DNA of 31,856 nt from Holophagaceae bacterium UBA1801 (GTDB lineage: Bacteria > Acidobacteriota > Holophagae > Holophagales > Holophagaceae), in contig DCFP01000005.1 of assembly GCA_002319925.1 (NCBI GenBank), forward strand, positions 43,183 through 75,038, read 5' to 3'. Shown here piece after piece: positions 22,332-29,782 of this stretch (position 1 is the stretch's first letter; every line of letters starts with the position of its first letter). Both the position numbers and the translations under genes were made by a program. Under the pieces are notes generated by a model. It was not told the origin of the DNA. It saw only the letters and a program-made list of their open reading frames with translations, and searched no databases.

Positions 22332-23275
22332 GTATCCTCCTCACCATGATCCCCATCGCCCTCGTGTATGCCACGCCCATCGTCATCGCGGCCCTGGGCG
22401 GGCTCTACAGCGAACGCAGCGGCATCGTGAACATCGCCCTGGAAGGCATCATGATGGTGGGCGCCTTCACCGCCGCCGCCGTCACCGCCGTGCTGGAGCC
22501 CTCCACGACCTGGGCGGCGTACTACGGCATCGCCGCGGGCATCGTGGCGGGCATGATCTTCTCCCTGCTCCACGCCTTCGCCTCCGTGAACCTCAAGGCG
22601 GACCAGGTGGTTTCGGGCACCGCCCTCAACATCCTCGCAGGCGGCCTCACTGTTTATCTTTGCCAGATCTTCTTCGACCAGCAGCGCACCAACGCCTTCA
22701 CCACGGGACTCGCGAAGGTGTCCGTGCCGGGCCTCAAGGGCATCCCCTTCCTGGGACCGGTGCTCTTCATGGATGTCTATTCCACGACCTACGCCGCGAT
22801 CCTGCTCGTGCTCTTGACGTGGTTCGTGGTCTACAAAACACCCTTCGGTCTGCGCATGCGCTCCTGCGGCGAGCATCCACAAGCGGCCGCCTCCATGGGC
22901 ATCAACGTGCTGGCCATGCGCTACACGGGCGTGATCATTTCCGGCGCCCTGGCAGGTCTCGCGGGCGGAGCCATGGTGCTCACCCAGGACATCCAGTACA
23001 CCCTCGGCTCCATCCACGGCACGGGCTTCATCGCATTAGCCTGCCTCATCTTCGGCAAGTGGAACCCCTTCGGCGTCTTGGGCGCGGGCCTCTTCTTCGG
23101 GTTTTCCCAGGCCCTCTCCATCTACGCCAAGGACATCGCCTTCCTGCAGAAGGTGCCCCTCGATTTCTTCTACATGCTGCCCTACGTCCTCACCGTCATC
23201 GCCCTGGTGGTCTTCAGCGGCAAGTCCGTAGGACCGAAAGCGGCTGGCGAACTCTACGACGCGGGCAAGCGTTAA
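22328..23275 (+). CDS. Nucleoside ABC transporter permease (NupC/YufQ type)
   Basis: A 315-residue second permease of the importer. SERSGIVNIALEGIMMVG is the counterpart of the signature in the first permease, and YKTPFGLRMRSCGEHPQAA is the ATPase-contact loop. The many Ala/Gly-rich hydrophobic spans continue to the end, with a short charged tail. It begins inside the stop of the first permease. It is the last gene of the importer operon; the next 94 bases are a repeat-rich inverted element, after which an AraC gene begins. Confidence 0.92.
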   Translation: MSILLTMIPIALVYATPIVIAALGGLYSERSGIVNIALEGIMMVGAFTAAAVTAVLEPSTTWAAYYGIAAGIVAGMIFSLLHAFASVNLKADQVVSGTALNILAGGLTVYLCQIFFDQQRTNAFTTGLAKVSVPGLKGIPFLGPVLFMDVYSTTYAAILLVLLTWFVVYKTPFGLRMRSCGEHPQAAASMGINVLAMRYTGVIISGALAGLAGGAMVLTQDIQYTLGSIHGTGFIALACLIFGKWNPFGVLGAGLFFGFSQALSIYAKDIAFLQKVPLDFFYMLPYVLTVIALVVFSGKSVGPKAAGELYDAGKR

Positions 23276-23279
23276 AGCA

Positions 23280-23373
23280 GTGGTCAATGGCCGGTGGTCG
23301 GTAAATAAGAAGGGCGCCACAGGCGCTCGCCAAACAACTGACCACCGACCACCGACCACCGACCACCGACCAC
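23280..23373. repeat. gaccacc tandem/inverted repeat element
   Basis: The right side is five tandem copies of a 7-base unit (cgaccac type, 23339-23373). The left side (23280-23302) is the inverted complement of the last 23 bases, matching at 20 of 23. In the middle GCGCC-aca-GGCGC (23314-23326) forms another hairpin. The element fills the space between the importer operon and the AraC gene and ends on the CACATG that contains the possible AraC start. It may terminate the operon. Confidence 0.75.
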
Positions 23374-24294
23374 ATGTTCTACCATGGGGGCATGCCGGGT
23401 GCTCCCGATCCTCCCATCCAATTCCAGACGCTGCACGAGGGGCCCATCATCCGGATCCGGGAGTATGACTGCCACGCCCGCTTCGGTGGGCCGGGGGCGG
23501 AGGAGGAATCCGGGACCCATTCCATCGTGCTGATGCGCCATGGCGCTTTCTGCCGGCACGTGGAGCACGAGAGCGCCACGGCCGATGTCAACCAGGTGGC
23601 CTTCTTTTCCCAGGGCTCCGTGTGCCAGGTGAGCCACCCCGTGGATTGCGGGGACCGCGGCACCGTCTTCGTCGTCTCGCCTCGCGTACTGCACGACATC
23701 GTCTGCGAATTGGACCAGAGCATGGACGAGCGGCCAGGGCAGCCCTTTCCCTTCCTCAGCGGTCCCTGCGACGCCAGCGTCTTCTGGCGGCACCGCGCTC
23801 TGGTGCAGCGGCTTTCGGGGCAGGGACCCATCGAACCCTTCTGGGTGGAGGAGACTGCGCTCCAGATCGCAGCGGACGTGCTGGAGAGCGCCTTCACGAG
23901 CCGCGGGCGCGCCACCCGCAGCCGCAAGGCCGACACGCGCTCGGGCCACGCGGATCTCGCCGAGGCCGCCAAGGCCCACTTGGCGGGCGGTCTGGGCGAG
24001 CGGCTCACCCTCGACGATCTGGCCCGTGCCGTGCACGCGTCGCCCTTTCATCTCGCCCGCGTCTTCCAGCAGCGCACGGGCATCACCATCCACCGCTATC
24101 TGACCCTCCTGCGCCTGCGCGCCTCCCTGGAGCGCTTGGCCCAGGGACAGGAGGACCTCACCGCCCTGGCCCTGGATCTGGGCTTCTCCAGCCACAGCCA
24201 CTTCACGGACACCTTCCGCCGGGAGTTCGGCTGCACACCCTCCGAGATCCGCAAGGGCGACCTGCACGAAATGAGCAAGAATCTGGAAGTCTGA
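23374..24294 (+). CDS. AraC family transcriptional regulator
   Basis: A ~306-residue regulator with a C-terminal double helix-turn-helix (about residues 200-300): LTLDDLARAVHASPFHLARVF is the first, LALDLGFSSHSHFTDTF followed by RREFGCTPSEIRKG the second. The N-terminal ~170 residues should be a cupin-type sensor (SIVLMRHGAFCRHV, then VFVVSPRVLHDIV). No ligand can be told. The start is unclear. The ATG at 23374 lies at the edge of a repeat without a ribosome binding site; an ATG at 23392 after gggggc is at least as likely. It follows the nucleoside importer and precedes a 50-residue Cys-rich protein, either of which could be its target. Confidence 0.88.
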   Translation: MFYHGGMPGAPDPPIQFQTLHEGPIIRIREYDCHARFGGPGAEEESGTHSIVLMRHGAFCRHVEHESATADVNQVAFFSQGSVCQVSHPVDCGDRGTVFVVSPRVLHDIVCELDQSMDERPGQPFPFLSGPCDASVFWRHRALVQRLSGQGPIEPFWVEETALQIAADVLESAFTSRGRATRSRKADTRSGHADLAEAAKAHLAGGLGERLTLDDLARAVHASPFHLARVFQQRTGITIHRYLTLLRLRASLERLAQGQEDLTALALDLGFSSHSHFTDTFRREFGCTPSEIRKGDLHEMSKNLEV

Positions 24295-24363
24295 TTCTCT
24301 GCCGCCTCCTATCTTTTTCTCCATCGAGGGCCGCGGTGGCCCAAGGGAATCCAGGAGGAATCC

Positions 24364-24516
24364 ATGAGCATCGAAAAGTGTCCCGTGTGCGATTGGGACA
24401 TGCAGGACGGCGGAATCAAGATCAAAGTCGCCGGCAAGGAGATGACGGTCTGCTGCGATGAGTGCGCAGAGAAGGTAAAGGCGAACCCGGCAGCCTACGG
24501 GATGGGAAAGAAATAA
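24364..24516 (+). CDS. 50-residue Cys-rich protein, TRASH/YHS-like
   Basis: A very short gene with a strong ribosome binding site (ccaggaggaatcc before ATG) and a clear stop. The protein has CPVCDWDM near the start and VCCDECAEKVKANPAAYG near the end, which resembles YHS/TRASH-type metal-binding modules (paired Cys, then CCxxC followed by a helix with Asn-Pro). A zinc or copper ligand is likely. It may act as a metal chaperone or sensor, but no function is established. It follows the AraC gene by 69 bases on the same strand, and a stable hairpin follows it. Confidence 0.75.
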   Translation: MSIEKCPVCDWDMQDGGIKIKVAGKEMTVCCDECAEKVKANPAAYGMGKK

Positions 24517-24526
24517 GTGGTCTGAT

Positions 24527-24564
24527 GGACCGGTTGTCCGCGTTTCTCTGCGGACGGCTGGTCC
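24527..24564 (+). terminator. Stable hairpin after the Cys-rich gene
   Basis: Fifteen-base arms (24527-24541, 24550-24564) pair throughout with three G-U wobbles around an 8-base loop. No T-run follows, so it may be a processing or partial-stop structure between two genes. Confidence 0.5.
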
Positions 24565-24585
24565 ACGCGTTCATGGGAGGAATCA

Positions 24586-24900
24586 ATGATTTCCCGCATC
24601 TGGCATGGCTGGACAACCCACGGCAAGGCTGACGCCTACGAGGCGCTGCTGAAGGAAGAGGTCTTCACCGGCATCGCGGCGCGGCGGATTCAGGGGTACG
24701 TGGATATCCAGCTCCTGCGCCGGGAGCTGGCCCAGGAGACCGAATTCATCACCCTCATGCGGTTCGAGACCCTGGAGGCCGTTCGCGCTTTCGCCGGAGA
24801 GGACTACGAAGCATGCGTAGTACCTGACAAAGCCAGAGCCATCCTCTCGCATTTCGATGAACGCTCGCAGCACTACGAGATTCGCATCGGGACTGCATGA
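24586..24900 (+). CDS. ABM-type (dimeric alpha/beta barrel) domain protein
   Basis: A 104-residue protein resembling the antibiotic biosynthesis monooxygenase fold. It starts MISRIWHGWTTHGKADAYEA, continues with a GYVDIQLLRRE strand and EFITLMRFETLEAVRAF, and ends with the typical HYEIRI strand. Many such small proteins have no monooxygenase activity and are stress or heme-related, so the reaction is left open. The ATG at 24586 has GGGAGG eight bases upstream. It is separated from the preceding Cys-rich gene by a hairpin, and the next gene (upp) converges on it. Confidence 0.82.
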   Translation: MISRIWHGWTTHGKADAYEALLKEEVFTGIAARRIQGYVDIQLLRRELAQETEFITLMRFETLEAVRAFAGEDYEACVVPDKARAILSHFDERSQHYEIRIGTA

Positions 24901-24960
24901 GCGGATGGATCGCTGTCGAGCGCGTCTGCGAAAAGCCCTGTTTATTGGTCCAGAGTTTCC

Positions 24961-25587
24961 CTAGGTCGTCCCGAACATGCGGTCGCCCGCGTCGCCCAGG
25001 CCCGGAAGGATGTAGCCGCGCTCGTTGAGGCAGCGGTCCACGGTGGCCACCACCACGCGCAGTTCGGGGTGGTCGTAGATCACGCGCTGGATGCCCTCGG
25101 GGGCGGCCAGAAGGGAGGCCAGGGTGATGTTCACGGCGCCCGCGGCCTTGAGCTGGCGCACGGCCTCGGAGGCGCTGCCGCCGGTGGCCAGCATGGGATC
25201 CAGCACGAAGACGCGGCGTTCTTCCAGGATGGGCGGGAAGTTGCGGTAGTAGGGCACGGGCACCAGCGTGTTGTGGTCCCGGTAGAGGCCCAGGTGGCCC
25301 ACCTTGGCCGTGGGCAGCAGCTGCAGGAATGGCTTCACGAGACCGAGACCCGCTCGGAGCACGGGCACCAGCACGGGGTCCAGGGGCAGCAGGCGCCGGG
25401 CCTGGGTGCGCTCCAGGGGCGTTTCGATGGCCACGGGTTCCGTCGGCAGATCCCGGGTGGCTTCCACCGCCAGCAGCAGACCCAGCTCCTCCACCAGCTG
25501 CCGGAACTGGCTGCCGGAGGTCTTGCGGTCCCGCAGGAAGGAGAGCTTGTGCTGCACGAGGGGGTGATCGAGGACGATGTGGCTCAT
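24961..25587 (-). CDS. upp: Uracil phosphoribosyltransferase
   Basis: Salvage enzyme that joins uracil and PRPP to give UMP. The 208-residue protein has the PRPP loop VFVLDPMLATGGSASEAV, the N-terminal HPLVQHKLSFLRD signature, and the C-terminal PGLGDAGDRMFGTT that is diagnostic of Upp. The ATG at 25587 has GGGAG about eight bases upstream. An ATG six codons earlier is less likely. It converges on the ABM gene and lies two genes from the nucleoside importer, which fits a salvage region. The 246 bases upstream contain no gene that I can support, only a short GC hairpin (CCGTCC...GGACGG). Confidence 0.95.
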   Translation of the reverse strand: MSHIVLDHPLVQHKLSFLRDRKTSGSQFRQLVEELGLLLAVEATRDLPTEPVAIETPLERTQARRLLPLDPVLVPVLRAGLGLVKPFLQLLPTAKVGHLGLYRDHNTLVPVPYYRNFPPILEERRVFVLDPMLATGGSASEAVRQLKAAGAVNITLASLLAAPEGIQRVIYDHPELRVVVATVDRCLNERGYILPGLGDAGDRMFGTT

Positions 25588-25833
25588 GGAATTCTCCCTT
25601 CGCATTGTGGCTTGAAACGGGGCCGGCTAGAAGCGCCCGTCCTGCAGCTCGGACGGCGACTCCCGGATTTTCACAGCATCATGTGCGTACCGACTAAGCC
25701 AGAACGGCAAGAAGGACAAAAAGATAGTCTGCTCCTTGCGTGGTGACGGAAATCCTGGTCCCGGTCAAGCCGACAGCAGGCTAGGGGGTTAGGTGCCAGG
25801 CGTGAGGGGGCCGGGGTGCGCCTGTGGCGTGTT

Positions 25834-26499
25834 TTATCGGGCGGATATTGGTTCCGCCATCAGAAGCCTGTTCTTGGGTGTGATATCCCCCGGGATCGTT
25901 TGCGTGAACACCCGGTAACCCCGGACTTGCAGTCGCGCCGCACGGGTGACATCCATGGCCAGCGGTCCTTCCAGCCACCCTTCAAGGCCCCCCAGATTCG
26001 CTCCTTTGAGGTCGTGGCAACAGGGCAAGACAGCCACGCAGGCCCCGGCTTCCGCCGCCCGTTCGAGGACCAGGTCGGTCAAGGAACCGCAGGCGTGGGC
26101 GGAGACGACCAGATCATCGCCCCGCAGCGGCACGTCCCGCAGGTCCCTTTCGAGAAAGCGGGTCCGGCCTCGCAGTCGCGGCCACGCGTCGTTCAGCGCC
26201 GCTTCGAGGGTTGCGGCGCTCTTGGGAAGCGTCTGGTCAACGGCCCAGGCCTCGGGGGAACTGTCGTCGAGCAGGAGGAGGATCTGGGCCAGCAGGCCAT
26301 GACCACAGGCCAGATCCACGATGCGCCGTCCCCGGAAACGTCGCCGCACCCTCCGGGCCACTTCCCAGGCTTCGTAAAGTTCCTTGCGCGGCAGGCAGCC
26401 CGCGCGGCAGGTCGCCCTGGCTATGGCATCGAACAGGCTCTCTCCGCCGAACTGGTCCAGCAGGCTTTCGGTGAGCCGGTTCTTCGAGGAGCGGTCCAT
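25834..26499 (-). CDS. SAM-dependent methyltransferase, Methyltransf_32-like
   Basis: A 221-residue class I-type methyltransferase. The SAM loop is in RIVDLACGHGLLAQILLLL, a downstream acidic strand in EAWAVDQTLPKS, and two less common motifs, VSAHACGSLTDLVL and VAVLPCCHDLKGANLGGL, match the CG-x-L-T-D and PCCxH pattern of the Methyltransf_32 group (relatives of TRMT/METTL-type enzymes). An RNA or small-molecule target is possible, but none is assigned. The start is the ATG at 26499, with no strong ribosome binding site. It is divergent from the Cys-tail gene, sharing a 181-base spacer. Confidence 0.85.
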   Translation of the reverse strand: MDRSSKNRLTESLLDQFGGESLFDAIARATCRAGCLPRKELYEAWEVARRVRRRFRGRRIVDLACGHGLLAQILLLLDDSSPEAWAVDQTLPKSAATLEAALNDAWPRLRGRTRFLERDLRDVPLRGDDLVVSAHACGSLTDLVLERAAEAGACVAVLPCCHDLKGANLGGLEGWLEGPLAMDVTRAARLQVRGYRVFTQTIPGDITPKNRLLMAEPISAR

Positions 26500-26680
26500 G
26501 GGTCAGTGGATCCTGGCAGGAGACGGTGCATTGGATGACGGGACGACATCATCCCATCCCAAGGGTGACAGATCGCGAGGAAGGAGTGGCTCAACGGACG
26601 CTGTGAGCGAAACCTCCGGGATTTACCCTTTGGAAAAGGCATCGAAAGAATGGAATACGGAAGACCCTCGGAGAGACACG

Positions 26681-27010
26681 ATGCAGACGCGAGAGGAGAT
26701 CGAAGCGCTGGTGAAGGCCGTCAACGAAGACACCTTCAGCCCCAGTCTCCGCCTGCGGGAGGAGGAGCTCGGCCAACTGGAAAGTGCTCTGGCGAGGAAC
26801 CCGGAGCTCTGGCCCATTGGCCTCGTGGACACCTTCACGCTGCTGCAGCGGAAACTGTGCTGGGAAAGCATCGACAGGCAGAGAATTCCGGAGCCCCTCC
26901 TGGGCTTCTTCGATGAAAAATTCCAGCGGGACCTGGATCCCATGGCCTTGGCCAGGCACATTGGGCAGGACATCTGCACCTCCTGCGCCGATTGTGGTTG
27001 CCGCTGCTGA
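26681..27010 (+). CDS. Hypothetical 109-residue protein with C-terminal Cys cluster
   Basis: I do not recognise this family. The start is the ATG at 26681 with GGAGA seven bases upstream; a longer frame opening at 26384 overlaps the divergent methyltransferase and is not supported. The body is acidic and helical (REEIEALVKAVNEDTF, LREEELGQLESALARNPELW). The last eleven residues are CTSCADCGCRC, with Cys at 99, 102, 105, 107 and 109. Such an end could bind an iron-sulfur cluster, zinc or copper, or be a disulfide tail. It is a single gene, convergent with the alginate lyase-like gene. Confidence 0.7.
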   Translation: MQTREEIEALVKAVNEDTFSPSLRLREEELGQLESALARNPELWPIGLVDTFTLLQRKLCWESIDRQRIPEPLLGFFDEKFQRDLDPMALARHIGQDICTSCADCGCRC

Positions 27011-27139
27011 GGAATCCGCGTACACGCTGAAAGCCATGCCTCGAGACTGTGCTGAGCGACAGCCTCACGCCATGACGAAGAAGGCCGGGTGATGGGTGGC
27101 GAGACCGCTCGGAACCTCGCTGCCCAGCGCCTCGTTCTT

Positions 27140-28156
27140 TCACTGGGGATCGAAGACGCCTTTCTCGATCAGCAAGGAAACCTTTCCACCCGTGTAGGCT
27201 TGGGGCTTGCTGCTGACATTGACGCCCTCAAAGCGCTCCCCATCTGGAACGCGGGCCCGGGCAATGGTGATCCACGTGAGATCGTTCGGCCTCAATTCTC
27301 GCTGGGGTGCATAGCCGCCGGACATTCGCTCGAAAACCGCGGGATCCTTGAGGCCCGCCGCCACGAGGCGGGAGAGCTTGTCGATCTTGTAGTTCTTGTA
27401 GGCGAACCAGTTCTCGCCTGACTTGCGGGCGATCTCGGCCATCAGCAGCAGGGGCTCTTCGGCGAAGGAGTGGTATCGCAGCGCCTTGTAGCCCCGCTTC
27501 ATTTCAGAAGGAAGGGAGCCGTCGTCCTTCAGGTAGTCGATGGCGCCTTCGTAGATCCCCTTGGCTTCCTTGAACAGCTTCTTGTCCCCGGTGGCGATGG
27601 CCACGGCAAGGTAGGACACGCCAGCCCAGTACATGTGGTTCTGGTGCATGTTGTCCTCGGTGTTCTTCAAGTGCTGCACCTTGTATTTAATCCCTGCATA
27701 GGCCAGATTCCGCATCCATTCGTTGATCAAAATCCGTTGCTCCTCCGGGACCCTCGCCTGGATCTTGTCCCAGGAGATGGCGATGGAGGCTAGCGTCCAC
27801 TCACGGACGGCTTGGGGCTGCGCGGTACTTCCGTCGTATTGCATGGCACCGAGCATGGCGCCGTCCGCCGCCCATCGTTCCAGCCATGCCACAGCGCAAT
27901 CCAGATCCTTCCCTTTCTCCAGGTAGGCATCCGTGAATTTGGCGATGGCCTTCTGGTAATCCTCGAAGGGCCTGTACTGAGCTCGGAAAGTGGCAACCCG
28001 CTCCTCGTCCTCCACGGAGTGTGTGGGATCCGTGTAGAAACTACTGGCCAGGATATCCCGGATCCCCGGGGGCGGCTCCGGGCAATCACTGGCGCGTAGT
28101 GCGAAGGACAGCAGCCCGCAGGCGAGTGCGACACGGGCTTTCATTTCAATTTTCAT
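27140..28156 (-). CDS. Exported alginate lyase family protein
   Basis: Poly(mannuronate)-type lyase of the AlgL family, which breaks polymannuronate by beta-elimination. In 338 residues after a signal peptide (KARVALACGLLSFALRA), the four catalytic residues known from the A1-III lyase are present at the same spacing: Asn173-His174 in QNHMYWAG, Arg221, and Tyr228 in KALRYHSFAEEPLL (48 and 7 residues apart). The start at 28156 is uncertain (ATG at 28144 is also possible), because the ribosome binding site is weak. It lies downstream of a secreted DUF3828-like gene on the same strand. No alginate synthesis genes are in the window, so degradation or polymer processing is more likely than export quality control. 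Confidence 0.85.
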   Translation of the reverse strand: MKIEMKARVALACGLLSFALRASDCPEPPPGIRDILASSFYTDPTHSVEDEERVATFRAQYRPFEDYQKAIAKFTDAYLEKGKDLDCAVAWLERWAADGAMLGAMQYDGSTAQPQAVREWTLASIAISWDKIQARVPEEQRILINEWMRNLAYAGIKYKVQHLKNTEDNMHQNHMYWAGVSYLAVAIATGDKKLFKEAKGIYEGAIDYLKDDGSLPSEMKRGYKALRYHSFAEEPLLLMAEIARKSGENWFAYKNYKIDKLSRLVAAGLKDPAVFERMSGGYAPQRELRPNDLTWITIARARVPDGERFEGVNVSSKPQAYTGGKVSLLIEKGVFDPQ

Positions 28157-28209
28157 GGGCGGTCTGATTGGCTCTGGGGCTTGATCGTGGCAATGGGTGG
28201 AAGGCCAGT

Positions 28210-28728
28210 TCAAGGGTGCAATTTCTTGCGCTCTGCCTTCAGTTCCGCCAGGGTGCTGAGCAGGCTCACGCCGTCCGATCCGTAGAAGTTGACGAAGATC
28301 CAGTGTCCCTTCTGGAACAGTAATTCCGCGACAACATCCGGCTTCGTGTTCCGGACACCGTCCCAGATGCCGTACACCTTCACGAAGCAGGAAGCCCCTT
28401 TCCGGGTCATATCGCCCACGACGTATTTGTCCGCGAAATCCTGGCACATCAGGAAGGCATCGCCATCCAGTCCGACGATCTCGTCCGAAACCTTGGCCTG
28501 GGCCGCGCTGTCTTCCCGGATGGCCTTGACGAGGCGCGGACTGAATGATGCCAGCCTTTCCTTGAACACCCGCTCCGAACCGGGCACCCCTTCGCCCTTT
28601 TGTGTCAGTGGGACGTACCAGTCATAGAAGGCCTGGACAAAGGCCTGGGCTGACACTTGGGGTTGCTGCGCGGATAGTGCGACCGGAAGCAGCAGCGAGA
28701 GCACGAAAAGGATGGATCTACGAATCAT
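28210..28728 (-). CDS. Secreted DUF3828-like protein
   Basis: A 172-residue exported protein. The signal peptide (MIRRSILFVLSLLLPVALSA) is followed by FVQAFYDWYVPLTQKGEG, which resembles the 'FYdWYl' opening of DUF3828 domains (NTF2-like fold). Later, GLDGDAFLMCQDFADKYVVG and GHWIFVNFYG agree with that reading. No catalytic residues can be named. Start at 28728, with GGAGG nine bases upstream; a longer frame would remove the signal sequence from the terminus. It is the upstream gene of a probable pair with the alginate lyase-like gene, 53 bases apart. Confidence 0.75.
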   Translation of the reverse strand: MIRRSILFVLSLLLPVALSAQQPQVSAQAFVQAFYDWYVPLTQKGEGVPGSERVFKERLASFSPRLVKAIREDSAAQAKVSDEIVGLDGDAFLMCQDFADKYVVGDMTRKGASCFVKVYGIWDGVRNTKPDVVAELLFQKGHWIFVNFYGSDGVSLLSTLAELKAERKKLHP

Positions 28729-28911
28729 CGTTAAACGCCTCCAAAGACAAGCCTGCCACCGATGCAGCAGCGGGGGGATGGTTCGAGGCAGGAAATTCTG
28801 AAGGAATGCCAGGGCAAATAGCACAGCGAAAACTCAGTGCCTCGGCAACCAAACGTTCTCTTTTCACCTTTTTCTCCTTCATCACCGGCAACCTACTTTT
28901 GGCCACCGGTA

Positions 28912-28929
28912 AAGGGGATGCAGGGGATA
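28912..28929. repeat. Partial catcccctt-family repeat
   Basis: Seventeen of 18 bases match the complement of 17167-17184. The flanking 267-base gap (28729-28995) holds no supported gene; an inverted pair accggc…gccggt-like (ccaccggt and accggca) lies just before it. Confidence 0.5.
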
Positions 28930-28995
28930 GGAAACAGGCAATCGCTATTCTCCGGCCTCAACAGCAGAGTCGTGATGACTTCTCGCAGGGTCTTC

Positions 28996-29230
28996 CTAGG
29001 CTAGGTCCTCGCGCTCAAGGAAATCCTGTCCCTGGAACCTGGCGCGGACCACGAAGGGCAGCCGGTCCACCAGGGCCCAGAAGTCCTCAAACCCGAAGGC
29101 GGGATCGAAGTGGTGGAAGAGCGTGCTTAGCGCCGTGCCGTGACTGGCGATGGCGAAGTGCTCGCCGGAATGCTGCGCCAGCAGGACGTTCAGGGCGGAT
29201 CTTCGCCTGGACCTGGGAGGGCCTCGCATG
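28996..29230 (-). pseudogene. Histidine phosphatase C-terminal remnant
   Basis: The frame reads SALNVLLAQHSGEHFAIASH then GTALSTLFHHFDPAFG, with FWALVDRLPFVVRARF near the end and a TAG at 28996. This is like the C-terminal half of phosphoglycerate mutase/histidine phosphatase proteins, whose second catalytic His lies in 'SHG'. The N-terminal half with the RHG motif is missing, and the region upstream holds another broken gene. It is a fragment, not a functional enzyme. The left boundary is exact; the right boundary is approximate. Confidence 0.5.
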
Positions 29231-29251
29231 GAGCTGCTGTGGCGCAGGAAA

Positions 29252-29673
29252 TCACACACAAGTCATCTCCGCGGCAAGGCGATCGGGGTTCTCCTCGTTG
29301 GCCGGGTCCACGATCGCGCGCAGGCGCTCGGCGACCTCTGCGCTCTCGAAGAACTGAGTCCAGACAACTCGGATGCCCTCCGGACACTAGGTCAGGATGG
29401 CGGTGAGTTCGAAACGAGACGGCGTTGCGTGCCGGAGCCGCACCAGGGCCTTGGGCGCGATCTCCCGAAACTCATACTGGTTCGGGTATTCCTTGCCGTC
29501 TGGTCCATGCATGGTGAACACCCAGCTTCCGCCGGCAGGAATTTGTAGCCCTCGAAGGTGGTCGTAAAGTCCTTGGATCCCCACCACCGCGCCAGTCGGG
29601 CCGGATCACAGATCGCGTCGAACACATCCTCCGGCGCGGCGTTCAGTTCCCGGAACGTGCGAAAGGTGGACCT
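29252..29673 (-). pseudogene. AHSA1/SRPBCC domain protein, broken by three lesions
   Basis: Three pieces of one ~140-residue AHSA1-type gene can be followed. Near the start STFRTFRELNAAPEDVFDAI and LARWWGSKDF are in one frame, then PAGGSWVFTMHGPDGKEYP and VRLRHATPSRFELTAILT in a second frame, and, after an in-frame TAG at 29387-29389, IRVVWTQFFESAEVAERLRA and NEENPDRLAAEM to the TGA at 29252. The first frame begins after GGAGG plus five bases with AGG instead of ATG, so the start codon also seems lost. The normal protein binds hydrophobic ligands or acts in stress response. All this shows a decayed gene. Confidence 0.75.
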
Positions 29674-29782
29674 GGGATCCTCCGGAGGATGGGATGACCG
29701 AAGGAGGTGGCAAATCCCGAACCAATGACGTTCTCCTCGCTTTGGAAGTGTAAAGACCGGATGAAGGGTCAAGCGGATCGTT

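Noticed and set aside
23339..23373. CRISPR-like array of short repeats
   Set aside because: Units are 7 bases in direct tandem with no spacers, so it is a simple tandem repeat.
25588..25833. Small gene in the gap between upp and the methyltransferase
   Set aside because: Only short frames without ribosome binding sites or recognisable sequence; nothing supported.
27089..27421. 110-codon plus-strand frame at the end of the alginate lyase-like gene
   Set aside because: Antisense overlap with conserved lyase sequence.
29252..29673. Programmed frameshift in the AHSA1 gene
   Set aside because: No slippery sequence stands out, and a separate in-frame stop and a lost start codon point to decay.
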